Source: Rivularia sp. PCC 7116 (GTDB lineage Bacteria > Cyanobacteriota > Cyanobacteriia > Cyanobacteriales > Nostocaceae). Taken from it: DNA of 64,000 nucleotides. How positions within the stretch are numbered: position 1 is the stretch's first letter; every line of letters starts with the position of its first letter. Shown here in pieces: positions 55,691 to 64,000 of the stretch. The stretch spans positions 7,411,001 to 7,475,000 of the forward strand of contig NC_019678.1 in NCBI RefSeq assembly GCF_000316665.1, given 5' to 3'. The notes beneath the pieces were generated by a model. That model searched no databases and was not told the origin of the DNA. It saw nothing but the letters and a program-made list of their open reading frames with translations. The position numbers were made by a program, and so were the translations under genes.

Positions 55691-56851
55691 ATGTTACAAG
55701 TTGTCATTGATGCCACTCCAATTGCTCCTAAACCAAGTGGAGTTGGCTTTTATGTTGCTAATTTAATCTCGGCTTTACAACGATTGCAAGCACAGGATGA
55801 TTTCCAATTGGGAATAGCTTTTCAGCCCGGTTTAAAAAAGTGGTTGCGGGGAGATTGGAGCTTTCCCGATTGTTTGCAGAAGCATCCTAATTTGCGTTTA
55901 TTTCCGATGCCGGTTAGAGTTTCTAATCTGCTAATTTCTAATAATATCAATCCAGTTATATCGTATTTTGAAAAGTTTTTTGGCTATCCTAATATAGTCC
56001 ACGGTACAAATTACTCGGTTTATCCTTGCCATAAAAGTCGTAAGGTAATGAATTTGTACGACCTGACTTTTATTAAATATCCTCAGTTTACTAATTCTGT
56101 TGTGGAAACATATACGGAAAAAGTAAAGCAGTGTTTGCAGTGGACTGATTTAGTATTAACGATTTCTGAAAGTTCCAAACAAGATATTATTAAATACTTG
56201 CAGGTAGATGAAAAAAAAGTTGTTGTTACACCTTTAGCTAGTCGTTATCATAATAATTATCTGACCGATGAGAGAGTAGAGGAGTTAAGCAAGCAAATTA
56301 AGTACGATTTTTCTCAGCCTTATTTGCTGTTTGTTAGTACTATAGAACCGAGAAAAAATATTAAGGCAATAATTTCAGCTTTTAATTACTTAAAAGAAAA
56401 GCATAAAATTCCCCATAATTTGGTGATGATTGGTCGAAAAGGATGGCATTATGAACCAATATTTTCTGCCATTGAACAATCTCCTTGGCAAAGCCAAATT
56501 TATCATCTTGATTATTTATCAGATGCAATGGTAGCTCTATTTTATGCAAAAGCAGATGCATTTGTTTATCCTTCTCACTATGAAGGATTTGGTTTGCCCG
56601 TACTCGAAGCAATGACTTTGGGTACTCCGGTGGTAACTTCTAATAATTCATCATTACCGGAGGTTGCTGGAGATGCAGCTTTATTAATTAATCCCGATGA
56701 GCCGATGCAGCTTGCTGAAGCTATTTTAAAATTAATTAGCGATTCTCAGTTGCGTCAAGAATTTGTTGAGAAAGGTAAGAAAAGAGCTAAAATGTTTTCC
56801 TGGGAAAGAACTGCGGCAGAAACTTTGAAAGCTTATAGAAGTATTATGTAA
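55691..56851 (+). CDS. GT4 glycosyltransferase
   Basis: 386 aa. N-terminal half: [24 protein letters not shown]-terminal half: [41 protein letters not shown], and the donor-binding [43 protein letters not shown]. This is the mannosyl-/rhamnosyltransferase type (WbaZ/MtfB-like) common in O-antigen clusters. Its stop shares one base with the next ATG (TAATG). It is clearly homologous to the next gene, so the pair arose by duplication. Confidence 0.9.
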   Translation: MLQVVIDATPIAPKPSGVGFYVANLISALQRLQAQDDFQLGIAFQPGLKKWLRGDWSFPDCLQKHPNLRLFPMPVRVSNLLISNNINPVISYFEKFFGYPNIVHGTNYSVYPCHKSRKVMNLYDLTFIKYPQFTNSVVETYTEKVKQCLQWTDLVLTISESSKQDIIKYLQVDEKKVVVTPLASRYHNNYLTDERVEELSKQIKYDFSQPYLLFVSTIEPRKNIKAIISAFNYLKEKHKIPHNLVMIGRKGWHYEPIFSAIEQSPWQSQIYHLDYLSDAMVALFYAKADAFVYPSHYEGFGLPVLEAMTLGTPVVTSNNSSLPEVAGDAALLINPDEPMQLAEAILKLISDSQLRQEFVEKGKKRAKMFSWERTAAETLKAYRSIM

Positions 56852-57954
56852 TGAATTTAGATACTTCCCTTAGTAGCAATTTAATTATCAATTTATCTAT
56901 CATATTTTCTCAACCTACAGGCATAAGCAACTATGCCCAAAACCTTTTTCCTTACTTAAAATTTCTTCAACCGACTCTTTTAACTTCTCAAAGATATCCT
57001 GATTTTGATTGTTATGAGATACCTAATAATCTGACTCCCGCACAAGGTACAAAAGGACATTTAAATCGTTTAATATGGACGCAGTTTCAACTACCGAAAA
57101 TTTATCAACAGTTAAAATCAAATTTATTATTTTCACCAATTCCTGAAGCGCCGATTAATTCCAAATGCCGCTACGTCGTTACTTTTCACGATGCAATTCC
57201 TTTACGTTTTCCAAAAAAACGTTCGCCTCTAACATATTATCATCGTTATTACGTTCCTCGAATACTCAGAAAAGCAGAACATATTATCTGCAATTCTGAA
57301 GCTACAGCCAAAGATATTCATCATTTTTATCAAGCTCCTAAAAGTAAGATTACTCCAATTCTTTTAGCACACGATACTCAACATTTTCGACCTTTAGCTA
57401 ATAATAATATTCAGCAAGATAATCCTTATTTTCTTTATTTGGGAAGACAAGATCCCTATAAAAATTTACAGCGCATAATTTCAGCATTTGCAGCGTTACC
57501 AATCAGCCATGAATATCAATTATGGTTTGCAGGCTCCGAGGATAAACGCTATACACCTTTATTAAAAACACAAATACAAGAATTAGGTATTACCGAACGA
57601 GTTAAATTTCTCAATTACGTACCTTATAGCGAATTACCGAAAATTATTAATCAAGCTGTAGCCTTAGTATTTCCAAGTTTGTGGGAAGGTTTTGGATTTC
57701 CGGTATTGGAAGCAATGGCTTGCGGCACTCCGGTAATTACTTCCAATATTTCATCTTTACCAGAAGTTGCTGGAGATGCTGCAATTTTAGTTAATCCCTA
57801 TCATACGGGTGAACTTACTGAAGCAATGCAGTTAATAGCTACCGACGAGCAGTTACGAAATAGTTTATCTAACCTAGGAATAGAAAGAGCTAAAGAGTTT
57901 AGTTGGGAGAAAACCGGGAAAGCTACGGTAGAAGTTTTATCGCGTTTTGTTTAA
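56851..57954 (+). CDS. GT4 glycosyltransferase
   Basis: 367 aa, a paralogue of the gene just upstream. N-terminal [143 protein letters not shown]-mannose-type or GDP-deoxyhexose donors are most frequent in this subgroup. It is followed by a 284-base gap before the second wzt. Confidence 0.9.
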   Translation: MNLDTSLSSNLIINLSIIFSQPTGISNYAQNLFPYLKFLQPTLLTSQRYPDFDCYEIPNNLTPAQGTKGHLNRLIWTQFQLPKIYQQLKSNLLFSPIPEAPINSKCRYVVTFHDAIPLRFPKKRSPLTYYHRYYVPRILRKAEHIICNSEATAKDIHHFYQAPKSKITPILLAHDTQHFRPLANNNIQQDNPYFLYLGRQDPYKNLQRIISAFAALPISHEYQLWFAGSEDKRYTPLLKTQIQELGITERVKFLNYVPYSELPKIINQAVALVFPSLWEGFGFPVLEAMACGTPVITSNISSLPEVAGDAAILVNPYHTGELTEAMQLIATDEQLRNSLSNLGIERAKEFSWEKTGKATVEVLSRFV

Positions 57955-58028
57955 TCATAAGCAGGAAGGCTGGAATTGCAATAGGGAATTTAACCTATGT
58001 TTATTAAAAGAAGAAGTGATATTTCCTT

Positions 58029-58045
58029 CTTCCTTACGAAGGAAG
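58029..58045. other. Small perfect hairpin after the glycosyltransferase pair
   Basis: CTTCCTT-ACG-AAGGAAG, 75 bases past the stop codon at 57954. There is no T-run; it may protect the 3' end or be a weak terminator. Confidence 0.35.
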
Positions 58046-58238
58046 TTCGTTCAAATGTACTGAATTTATAGCCAAGATTTTTAGTGCAAATACAATTCGG
58101 CAAATTGGCAACTCAAACAAAATAAAACTCTTTACAATCAACTGGAATAATAAAAAAACTGCTTGTAGGGCAGTATTGTATACAGCTTCAAACAGGGCGA
58201 TAGAGCATCATACCGGTTGATATTTAGCAGCCTTCATC

Positions 58239-59537
58239 ATGAGTGAAGACATAGCCATCGCTTTGAGAAATGTCTCGAAATGCTTTCAGAGATATGCTCA
58301 TCCAGTTGATAAATTGCAGGAAATTTTATTCCCAGGTAAAAACAAAACCTCGCAATTTTGGGCAATACGAGATGTTGATTTAGAAATAAAAAAAGGACAA
58401 ACAGTAGGCATTGTTGGCAGAAATGGTTCCGGTAAAAGTACGCTGCTACAAATTATTGCAGGTACTTTAACACCAACCACGGGGGAGGTAGTTGTCAGGG
58501 GTAGAGTTTCGGCTCTGTTAGAACTTGGAAGTGGTTTTAATCCGGAGTTTACGGGAAAACAAAATGTTTTTTTCAATGCAAGATTGTTGGGATTAAGTCA
58601 ACAAGAAATTGAAAATAAATTTGATGAAATCGCCGCTTTTGCTGATATCGGAGATTTTATTAAGCAGCCTGTAAAAACTTATTCTAGCGGCATGTTTGTT
58701 CGTCTAGCTTTTGCAGTAGCTGTGAACGTTGAGCCAGAAATTTTAATCGTAGATGAAGCTTTAGCTGTTGGAGATATTGTTTTTCAACATCGCTGTATGC
58801 GACGAATGCGAAGCTTAATGGATAGTGGGGTAACTACTTTGTTTGTATCTCACGATTCTGGTGCAATTAAAACATTATGTAATTCAGCAATCATGATTGA
58901 CAGCGGTAAGATTCATGCTTCTGATACACCTAATAATGTAATTATTCAATACATGAAATTGGTTACAGAAAGTGAATTGGCGTTAGTTAATCCAGCAAAT
59001 GATTATCAACAAGATGCTGTTTTAGAACCTACAGGGGAAACCACTTCTGAAATAAAATTAGCACAAACTCGAAGAGGAAATCGTAAAGCATTAATTGAAA
59101 ATATCCGGTTATTTCATCAATGCGGGGAAGAAGCCGAGGCAAATCCAGTTTTTGGGTTTAACGAGCAGGTAAGGTTGCTTGTTGAAGTAAGAGTTTATCA
59201 AGAGTTGCAGGGTTGTATTGTGGGTTTTTTCGCTTGCGATAAAAACGGCAATGAACTGATTGGTAGCAATACTATTGAAGAAAATCAACCTATTGATAAA
59301 TTAGCAGCGGGGACTAATTTACAAATTGAGTTTTTATTCAAATTACCATTACGCCCTAGTTCTTATAGTTTAACGGTAGCTGGTGCAGAAAACTATACAG
59401 CAATGACATTCGATTGGATTGATAATGCTATCGTTTTTCAAGTATTACCACCAGATACGGGAAAAAGAATTCATGCTTTAGTAGATACACCAATAAGCGT
59501 CAAAGTATCGCAGAAAAATTTACCAACAAGAGCATAA
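58239..59537 (+). CDS. wzt: Polysaccharide ABC transporter ATPase Wzt, copy 2
   Basis: 432 aa. The ATPase half is close to the first Wzt: GRNGSGKST (Walker A), LELGSGFNPEFTGKQNVFFNARLLGL, YSSGM, ILIVDEALAVGD, SHDS. The C-terminal domain (from ~265) is different: RKALIENIRLFHQCGEEAEANPVFGFNEQVRLLVEVRVYQ, CIVGFFACDKNGNELIGSNT, LPLRPSSYSLTVAGAENYTAMTFDWIDNAIVF, which is a typical Wzt C-terminal carbohydrate-binding domain. No second permease is present in the window, so it either shares the Wzm at 45417 or has a partner beyond the window. One base separates its stop from the next start. Confidence 0.92.
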   Translation: MSEDIAIALRNVSKCFQRYAHPVDKLQEILFPGKNKTSQFWAIRDVDLEIKKGQTVGIVGRNGSGKSTLLQIIAGTLTPTTGEVVVRGRVSALLELGSGFNPEFTGKQNVFFNARLLGLSQQEIENKFDEIAAFADIGDFIKQPVKTYSSGMFVRLAFAVAVNVEPEILIVDEALAVGDIVFQHRCMRRMRSLMDSGVTTLFVSHDSGAIKTLCNSAIMIDSGKIHASDTPNNVIIQYMKLVTESELALVNPANDYQQDAVLEPTGETTSEIKLAQTRRGNRKALIENIRLFHQCGEEAEANPVFGFNEQVRLLVEVRVYQELQGCIVGFFACDKNGNELIGSNTIEENQPIDKLAAGTNLQIEFLFKLPLRPSSYSLTVAGAENYTAMTFDWIDNAIVFQVLPPDTGKRIHALVDTPISVKVSQKNLPTRA

Positions 59538-59538
59538 T

Positions 59539-60759
59539 ATGATGAATGCTGATTGGGAAAAGGATTATCCTGCATTAGAAAATTTTTTAGAAAAAGATTT
59601 AGATGAAAACAGTAGCTTAAAGAAAATGCTGCGCTTGATAGGAAAGCAAAAGCGCGTTGTTGACTTTGGCTGCGCTACCGGTTATTTTGCTCGCTTGCTT
59701 AACAACCGAGGTTGCGAAGTTGTCGGAGTAGAAATAAATTCTAAGGCTGCGAAAGTTGCTCAAAATTACTGTGAGGAAGTAATTGTTGCCGATTTAGATT
59801 TTGTTTCTTTAGATGAAATTCTATCGGATAAAATAGCTTCCGAAAAATTTGATGTGGCAGTATTTGGCGATATTTTAGAACATCTCCGCAATCCTTGGAA
59901 GCTTTTAGAAGAAACTCGCAAGTTACTCAAACCTGAAGGTTTCGTGATTGCTTCTATACCAAATATTGCTCATGGTGCCATAAGACTGGCTTTGTTAGAG
60001 GGAAATTTTGAATATAAAGCACTGGGAATTCTTGATAATACTCATCTCAGGTTTTTTACTCGCAAAACCGTCGCGCAACTATTTGAAGATTCAGGTTATT
60101 TAGTAGATGTAATAGAGCCAACTAAATTACCTATTTATGCTAACTCCGATCTAATTCCAATTATCGAAAAAAATAATTTTGATCCTAATATTACTAATGA
60201 AATTGAACGAGATGAAGATGCTGATACATTACAATTTGTGATTCGAGGATATCCTATTTCTTTAGAAAATAAATATTCCAAACTATATAAACAGTATCTT
60301 GAAGTTACAGAAGAATTAAATAACTATCATACCCAGTTGGATAATCTACAAACAGACTTACAGCAATCAAAATTACAACTTCAAGTTAGAAATACAGAGT
60401 TTGAACAAAATTTAACAAAGTTAAAGCAGAGTCAAGCAAAATTACAAGAAGAACAAAATAAGTTACAGCAAACTCAACTTCAATATCAAGGAGTAAAAAA
60501 TCAACTTCAAGAAACTCAAAGGGAACTAGAAGAATCACAAAATCAATTTCAACAAGCGCAAACGCATTTAGAGCAACAAGAAAATCAGCTACAGCAAGTA
60601 CAGCAATATTGGCAAGACAATCAGCTTAAGTTGCAAGAAGCACATGCAGGATGGGAACACTGCCAACAAATTATTAAAGCCATGGAAACCAGTAAATTTT
60701 GGAAGTTGCGTACAGCTTGGTTAAATTTCAAGCATTCCCTAGGTTTGAAAATCAAATGA
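59539..60759 (+). CDS. SAM methyltransferase with long C-terminal coiled coil (WbdD-like layout)
   Basis: 406 aa. Methyltransferase domain in residues ~35-200: KRVVDFGCATGYFARLLNNRG, VVGVEINSKAAKVA, FDVAVFGDILEHLRNPWKLLEETRKLLKPEGFVIASIPN. From ~250 to ~375 a Gln/Leu-rich heptad coiled coil of about 120 residues follows (YHTQLDNLQTDLQQSKLQLQ and onward). The last ~25 residues carry AMETSKFWKLRTAW, also found at the end of the next protein. Methyltransferase plus coiled-coil ruler is the arrangement by which WbdD ends O-antigen chains and sets their length; the WbdD kinase domain is missing. Direct contact with wzt (1-base gap) supports this role. Confidence 0.85.
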   Translation: MMNADWEKDYPALENFLEKDLDENSSLKKMLRLIGKQKRVVDFGCATGYFARLLNNRGCEVVGVEINSKAAKVAQNYCEEVIVADLDFVSLDEILSDKIASEKFDVAVFGDILEHLRNPWKLLEETRKLLKPEGFVIASIPNIAHGAIRLALLEGNFEYKALGILDNTHLRFFTRKTVAQLFEDSGYLVDVIEPTKLPIYANSDLIPIIEKNNFDPNITNEIERDEDADTLQFVIRGYPISLENKYSKLYKQYLEVTEELNNYHTQLDNLQTDLQQSKLQLQVRNTEFEQNLTKLKQSQAKLQEEQNKLQQTQLQYQGVKNQLQETQRELEESQNQFQQAQTHLEQQENQLQQVQQYWQDNQLKLQEAHAGWEHCQQIIKAMETSKFWKLRTAWLNFKHSLGLKIK

Positions 60760-60797
60760 TGAATGTAATGTAGCCTTATAATTAAGAGTTTTTGAAC

Positions 60798-62018
60798 GTG
60801 ACTATCCACACCAAAAAATATCAGTTAACCGTAAACCAAGAACAACTAAATATTCGTCATTCTCAAATTTTAACCAATTACCAACAATTAGAACAAAAAT
60901 ATTTTCCGCAAACTGGATGTCATCAGCAATTAGAAATTACTCAACCGCTGCGAATAAAAAACACAGATTTTAACTTAGAAGAAAAAAGATTATTAGTTAT
61001 ATCGCGTTTGCAGGCTGCTAATATTTGTAAAAGTAAAGGATACAAACCTTGGCAAATAATTTCAAATCAAGCATATGAAAATTGTCAAAATCCTTGTATC
61101 ACTATCATTATCACGTTATTTAACTATTCTCAGTACATTCATGAATGTTTAAATAGCGTATCGCAATCTGATATTTCTCATTTACCAGGAAATATAGAAA
61201 TTCTAGTTATTGACGATTGTTCTGTTGATAATTCAGCAACTCTTGTTGAAGAATATTTAGAAAACTCTAATTTACCTATATCTTTAGTAAAAAAGTGGTT
61301 TAATACAGGCTTAGCTGATGCTAGAAATATTGGCTTAAATATCGCTCGTTCTCCTTATATATTTATTTTAGACGCTGATAATTGGATTTATCCTAACTGT
61401 TTAGAAATTCTTTACCAAAATATCAATAACTCTCAGTATGCTGCTGTTTATGCTGAAATTATCAAATTTGATAATCACAGTAGAAAAGAACTAAATAAAC
61501 TTTCTTGCGATGAATGGGATGTCACTAAATTAATTAAACAGCCATACATTGACGCTATGGCTATGTTTAACAAAGATATGTTACTTAAAGTAGGTGGATA
61601 TTCTACAGATTTAATTGAATATGGCTGGTTTGGCTGGGATGATTATGATGTTTGGTTAAAACTAGCTCAGTCTAATTATTTGTGTAAGTTTGTTCCTGAA
61701 GTTCTGAGTGCCTACAGAGTTCATTCCACTTCGATGATTAATACTACTAATAAGTACGCACTTAACCTTGCGAAATATTTTTGTCAAAAATTTTCTGATA
61801 TCGCTCAAAAATATCAGACATCTGAGATGATATTCGGTTTTTCTCAACAAGAATTATATTCACAAAAATATCATCTAAAGGAAGATAATACTCAAAAATT
61901 ATTAGAAGAGCTTCAGTTTGCTTATACTCAAATTGCAGCCATGAAATCAAGTAAGTTTTGGAAACTTAGAACTCAATGGCTGAGAATTAAAAAAAAATTT
62001 GGATTCTCAGAAAGTTGA
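60798..62018 (+). CDS. GT2 glycosyltransferase with N-terminal extension and SKFWKLR tail
   Basis: 406 aa from GTG 60798 (TTG at 60792 also open). Residues 1-~100 are a helical, polar extension. The GT2 domain follows: CITIIITLFNYSQYIHECLNSV, ILVIDDCSVDNSATLV, NTGLADARNIGLNIARSPYIFILDADNWIYPNCL (DxD-type DAD), GWFGWDDYDVWLKLA (ED motif). The C-terminal helix ends with AMKSSKFWKLRTQW, closely similar to the tail of the preceding methyltransferase. The donor is not predictable. It may act near the chain end, given its partner. Confidence 0.87.
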   Translation: MTIHTKKYQLTVNQEQLNIRHSQILTNYQQLEQKYFPQTGCHQQLEITQPLRIKNTDFNLEEKRLLVISRLQAANICKSKGYKPWQIISNQAYENCQNPCITIIITLFNYSQYIHECLNSVSQSDISHLPGNIEILVIDDCSVDNSATLVEEYLENSNLPISLVKKWFNTGLADARNIGLNIARSPYIFILDADNWIYPNCLEILYQNINNSQYAAVYAEIIKFDNHSRKELNKLSCDEWDVTKLIKQPYIDAMAMFNKDMLLKVGGYSTDLIEYGWFGWDDYDVWLKLAQSNYLCKFVPEVLSAYRVHSTSMINTTNKYALNLAKYFCQKFSDIAQKYQTSEMIFGFSQQELYSQKYHLKEDNTQKLLEELQFAYTQIAAMKSSKFWKLRTQWLRIKKKFGFSES

Positions 62019-62088
62019 AGTTTACGGCAGATACTTTTTAAGTATATAGAGATTTTCTGCCCAAATATATTTAGCAACAATACATATC

Positions 62089-63030
62089 ATGCTAATAAAA
62101 AAAACCTATAAAGTAGCAGCTTACATAACTGCTTATCAAGACAGCGAAGCACTTGAAAACACTATTACCTCTATCCAAAAACAGTCTTATCCTATATCGG
62201 AAATATTTATTGTTGATAATTCCACCGAACCAATTATCTCACCGACACAATATCAAAACATTATCATTGATTCTCATCCCGAAAATGTCGGAGTTGATGG
62301 AGGTTTAAATATATCTCTAAAATGGGCTATAGAACAAGGGTATGATTTTTTATGGCTTTTCGATCAAGACAGCCAACCTTTAACTGATAGTTTAGAAATT
62401 TTGTTAGCAAAATATCAAGAATTATCTGCAAAAAACCATCATGTAGGCATAATTTCACCAAGAATACTTGATATTAATACTTCACAAGAATTTCCCGGAC
62501 ATATTTTTCAAGATTATAAATTTGTACCAAAACCAGGATATTTAGAAGCAGAAGATTATTATTCTTGTGATGGTGTAATCACTTCAGGCTCTCTTGTTAA
62601 TTTGAATGCGGCAAAATCTGTTGGACTTCCTCAAAATAATTTTTTTCTTGATGCAGTAGACTATGCTTATTGCAAAAAATTTAGACAATTCAATTATGAA
62701 ATTATCGTAGTAAAAAATACAGCCCTTCAACATCGCCTTGGAAATTATTCTAAAGTAAAAGATAGGCGCTCTAAAAAACATAATGAAATCGTAACTTTCA
62801 CTTGTTCTCCATCTCGTTATTACTATGCTTGTCGAAATCATACTTATTTTGAAACTCGTCAATCAAATAAGCGGATGTTATACTTTTGTATCATCCATCG
62901 ATTCAAATTTATGATAAATATGATAAAGAGAATTACACGTTACGAACCCAATTTAGTCTTACTCAAAGTCTGGGCTTGTACATTCGGGACTTTTGACGGT
63001 TTAAGAGGTAGACTCGGCAAAACTTGGTAA
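62089..63030 (+). CDS. GT2 glycosyltransferase, rhamnosyltransferase-like
   Basis: 313 aa. VAAYITAYQDSEALENTITSIQKQSYPISEIFIVDNST, ENVGVDGGLNISLKWAIEQGYDFLWLFDQDSQP (DQDS metal site), VITSGSLVNLNAAKSVGLPQNNFFLDAVDYAYCKKFRQFNYEI and LQHRLGN. This pattern (DQDS, D-x-D-Y-C, H-x-L-G) is that of dTDP-rhamnosyltransferases such as WbbL/RfbN-type enzymes. The dTDP-rhamnose pathway gene rfbC lies 95 bases downstream, which agrees with a rhamnosyl donor. Confidence 0.87.
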   Translation: MLIKKTYKVAAYITAYQDSEALENTITSIQKQSYPISEIFIVDNSTEPIISPTQYQNIIIDSHPENVGVDGGLNISLKWAIEQGYDFLWLFDQDSQPLTDSLEILLAKYQELSAKNHHVGIISPRILDINTSQEFPGHIFQDYKFVPKPGYLEAEDYYSCDGVITSGSLVNLNAAKSVGLPQNNFFLDAVDYAYCKKFRQFNYEIIVVKNTALQHRLGNYSKVKDRRSKKHNEIVTFTCSPSRYYYACRNHTYFETRQSNKRMLYFCIIHRFKFMINMIKRITRYEPNLVLLKVWACTFGTFDGLRGRLGKTW

Positions 63031-63124
63031 AACTTATATTTATCGTCATTTAAAATTATTTGTTACAAATTTTCTCCCTAAACGGCAGTAATATAAAAAT
63101 TCAGGAATAGTTAATGATAAATCA

Positions 63125-63670
63125 ATGAAAATCATTTCAGCAGAAATTCCTGATATTCTAATTGTTGAACCACAAATTTTTCACGACGAACGTGGGTTTT
63201 TCTTTGAAGCCTTTAACTTAAAAAAATTGATTGCCAAAACTGGTATTAAGTTTGACTTTGTTCAGGATAATCATTCTTACTCCAAACAAAATGTATTGCG
63301 CGGTTTGCATTATCAAATCATACAGCCGCAAGGTAAGTTAGTGCGTGTAATCGCTGGCAATATATTTGATGTTGCCGTAGATATTAGAAAAAGTTCTTCT
63401 ACTTTCGGTAAGTGGGTTGGTTATGAAATTAGTGCGGAAAATAAACGTCAGATATGGATACCTCCGGGCTTTGCTCATGGTTTTGTAGTCCTCTCTGAAG
63501 TTGCCGAAGTCATATATAAAACTACAGATTATTATGCGCCTCAAGGAGAACGTACCCTGCTTTGGAACGATACCGATTTAAATATTGATTGGCAAATAAA
63601 TACTGAGCCGATTCTTTCTCCAAAGGATGCAATAGGTAAACCCTTGAGAAAAATAGACGTTTTTCCTTGA
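63125..63670 (+). CDS. rfbC: dTDP-4-dehydrorhamnose 3,5-epimerase
   Basis: 181 aa cupin-fold enzyme that epimerises dTDP-4-keto-6-deoxyglucose at C3 and C5 in dTDP-L-rhamnose synthesis. Family blocks: FHDERGFFFEAFN, FVQDNHSYSKQNVLRGLHYQ with catalytic H62, GKLVRVIAGNIFDVAVDIRKSS, IWIPPGFAHGFVVLSE, VIYKTTDYYAPQGERTLLWND. Full length. rfbA, rfbB and rfbD are not in the window and may follow. Start ATG 63125. Confidence 0.94.
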   Translation: MKIISAEIPDILIVEPQIFHDERGFFFEAFNLKKLIAKTGIKFDFVQDNHSYSKQNVLRGLHYQIIQPQGKLVRVIAGNIFDVAVDIRKSSSTFGKWVGYEISAENKRQIWIPPGFAHGFVVLSEVAEVIYKTTDYYAPQGERTLLWNDTDLNIDWQINTEPILSPKDAIGKPLRKIDVFP

Positions 63671-64000
63671 TATCGAAAAATTTCGGTTTCTATAAATTTA
63701 TTATCTGGTTAATAGCTATCTGGGAAAAACATTTGTATGGTTTCAAATTTACCCGAATACTAATCATCTGCACCCTTTCCTAGATTCATCGGAAGCTGGA
63801 AAATGAAGCCTCTGCTCCTAAGAGAGAGGTTTTTCTATTTTCAGAGATGTCTAATCACCAACAAATAGTCAAAGGAGAGATTATGATACAACATCTCTGA
63901 TTTTTCGGTATTTTTAATTGAAAATACTAGTTTCAGGTTGAAACTATAGCACCGAAATCCTGCGTCCAATAATTGTTGTAATTGATTGTACCCGTATCAT
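63671..64000. other. Gene-free end of window with hairpins
   Basis: No gene is seen. It contains the terminator-like hairpin at 63809-63834 and a second hairpin AGAGAT...ATCTCT followed by GATTTTTC near 63874-63905. Confidence 0.55.
63809..63834 (+). terminator. Terminator-like hairpin downstream of rfbC
   Basis: CCTCT and AGAGG pair around 11 bases and are followed at once by TTTTTCT. It lies 140 bases after the rfbC stop and may end the polysaccharide transcript. Confidence 0.5.

Overview
The window comes from a filamentous, probably heterocyst-forming cyanobacterium (order Nostocales). The evidence is photosystem II PsbU, chlorophyll synthase, a PucC/BCH-type carrier, BtpA, a VKOR-thioredoxin fusion, a devC/devA-type exporter pair, many HIP1 octamers (GCGATCGC, e.g. 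in genes near 2536, 16186, 33548, 44725, 46121, 54264), AT-rich intergenic DNA, and short heptameric repeats (such as GGGAATA or GGTAATT) between genes. Family names are from memory of the families; no database search was run. Genus cannot be fixed from this alone.

Layout. 0-10.4 kb: housekeeping and photosynthesis genes (tail of an unknown gene, a DUF3120-like membrane protein, psbU, nadB, a small secreted or anchored protein, a CHASE2-PAS-GGDEF diguanylate cyclase, VKOR-thioredoxin fusion, btpA). 10.4-11.3 kb: a gene-free stretch with a candidate structured RNA (10780-10940). 11.3-20.9 kb: rimO, a DEAD-box helicase, an aldo/keto reductase, a pucC-like carrier, an inositol-phosphatase-family gene, and a devC-devA pair with no devB. 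22-26 kb: a GH3-family acyl-acid amido synthetase, a JmjC/cupin-8 oxygenase and an LpxO/AspH-like hydroxylase in one direction. 26-31.7 kb (minus strand): CapA-family protein, MFS carrier, cyclopropane-fatty-acid-synthase-like methyltransferase, delta-9 acyl-lipid desaturase.

33.4-39.1 kb (plus strand) is the most interesting part: Rieske oxygenase, alpha-oxoamine synthase (serine palmitoyltransferase/KBL family), a GNAT-fold acyltransferase, an extended SDR overlapping it by 4 nt, and a sterol-desaturase-type fatty acid hydroxylase. The three core activities (amino acid + acyl condensation, ketone reduction, N-acylation) match the bacterial ceramide pathway known from Caulobacter (Spt, CerR, bCerS), with two or three oxygenases nearby. 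This is a candidate cyanobacterial sphingolipid or related amino-lipid cluster, by inference only.

39.3-40.7 kb: a CRISPR array of 19 repeats and 18 spacers with no cas genes in the window. Next to it is a copy of a miniature inverted-repeat element whose second copy lies at 28.9 kb. 41-45 kb (minus strand): ChaN-like lipoprotein, small Cys-rich membrane protein, chlG, an ArsA/Get3-like protein with a degenerate P-loop, and a DUF2862-like small protein. 45.4-63.7 kb (plus strand): a large ABC-dependent surface-polysaccharide (O-antigen) cluster: one Wzm permease, two Wzt ATPases with different C-terminal domains, two GDP-mannose 4,6-dehydratases, six glycosyltransferases, three methyltransferase proteins (two with long coiled coils as in WbdD-type chain terminators) and RfbC. 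It probably makes a deoxyhexose-containing glycan (rhamnose or a relative) whose chain end is modified and then recognised by Wzt. The last 330 bases hold hairpins but no gene that I can see.
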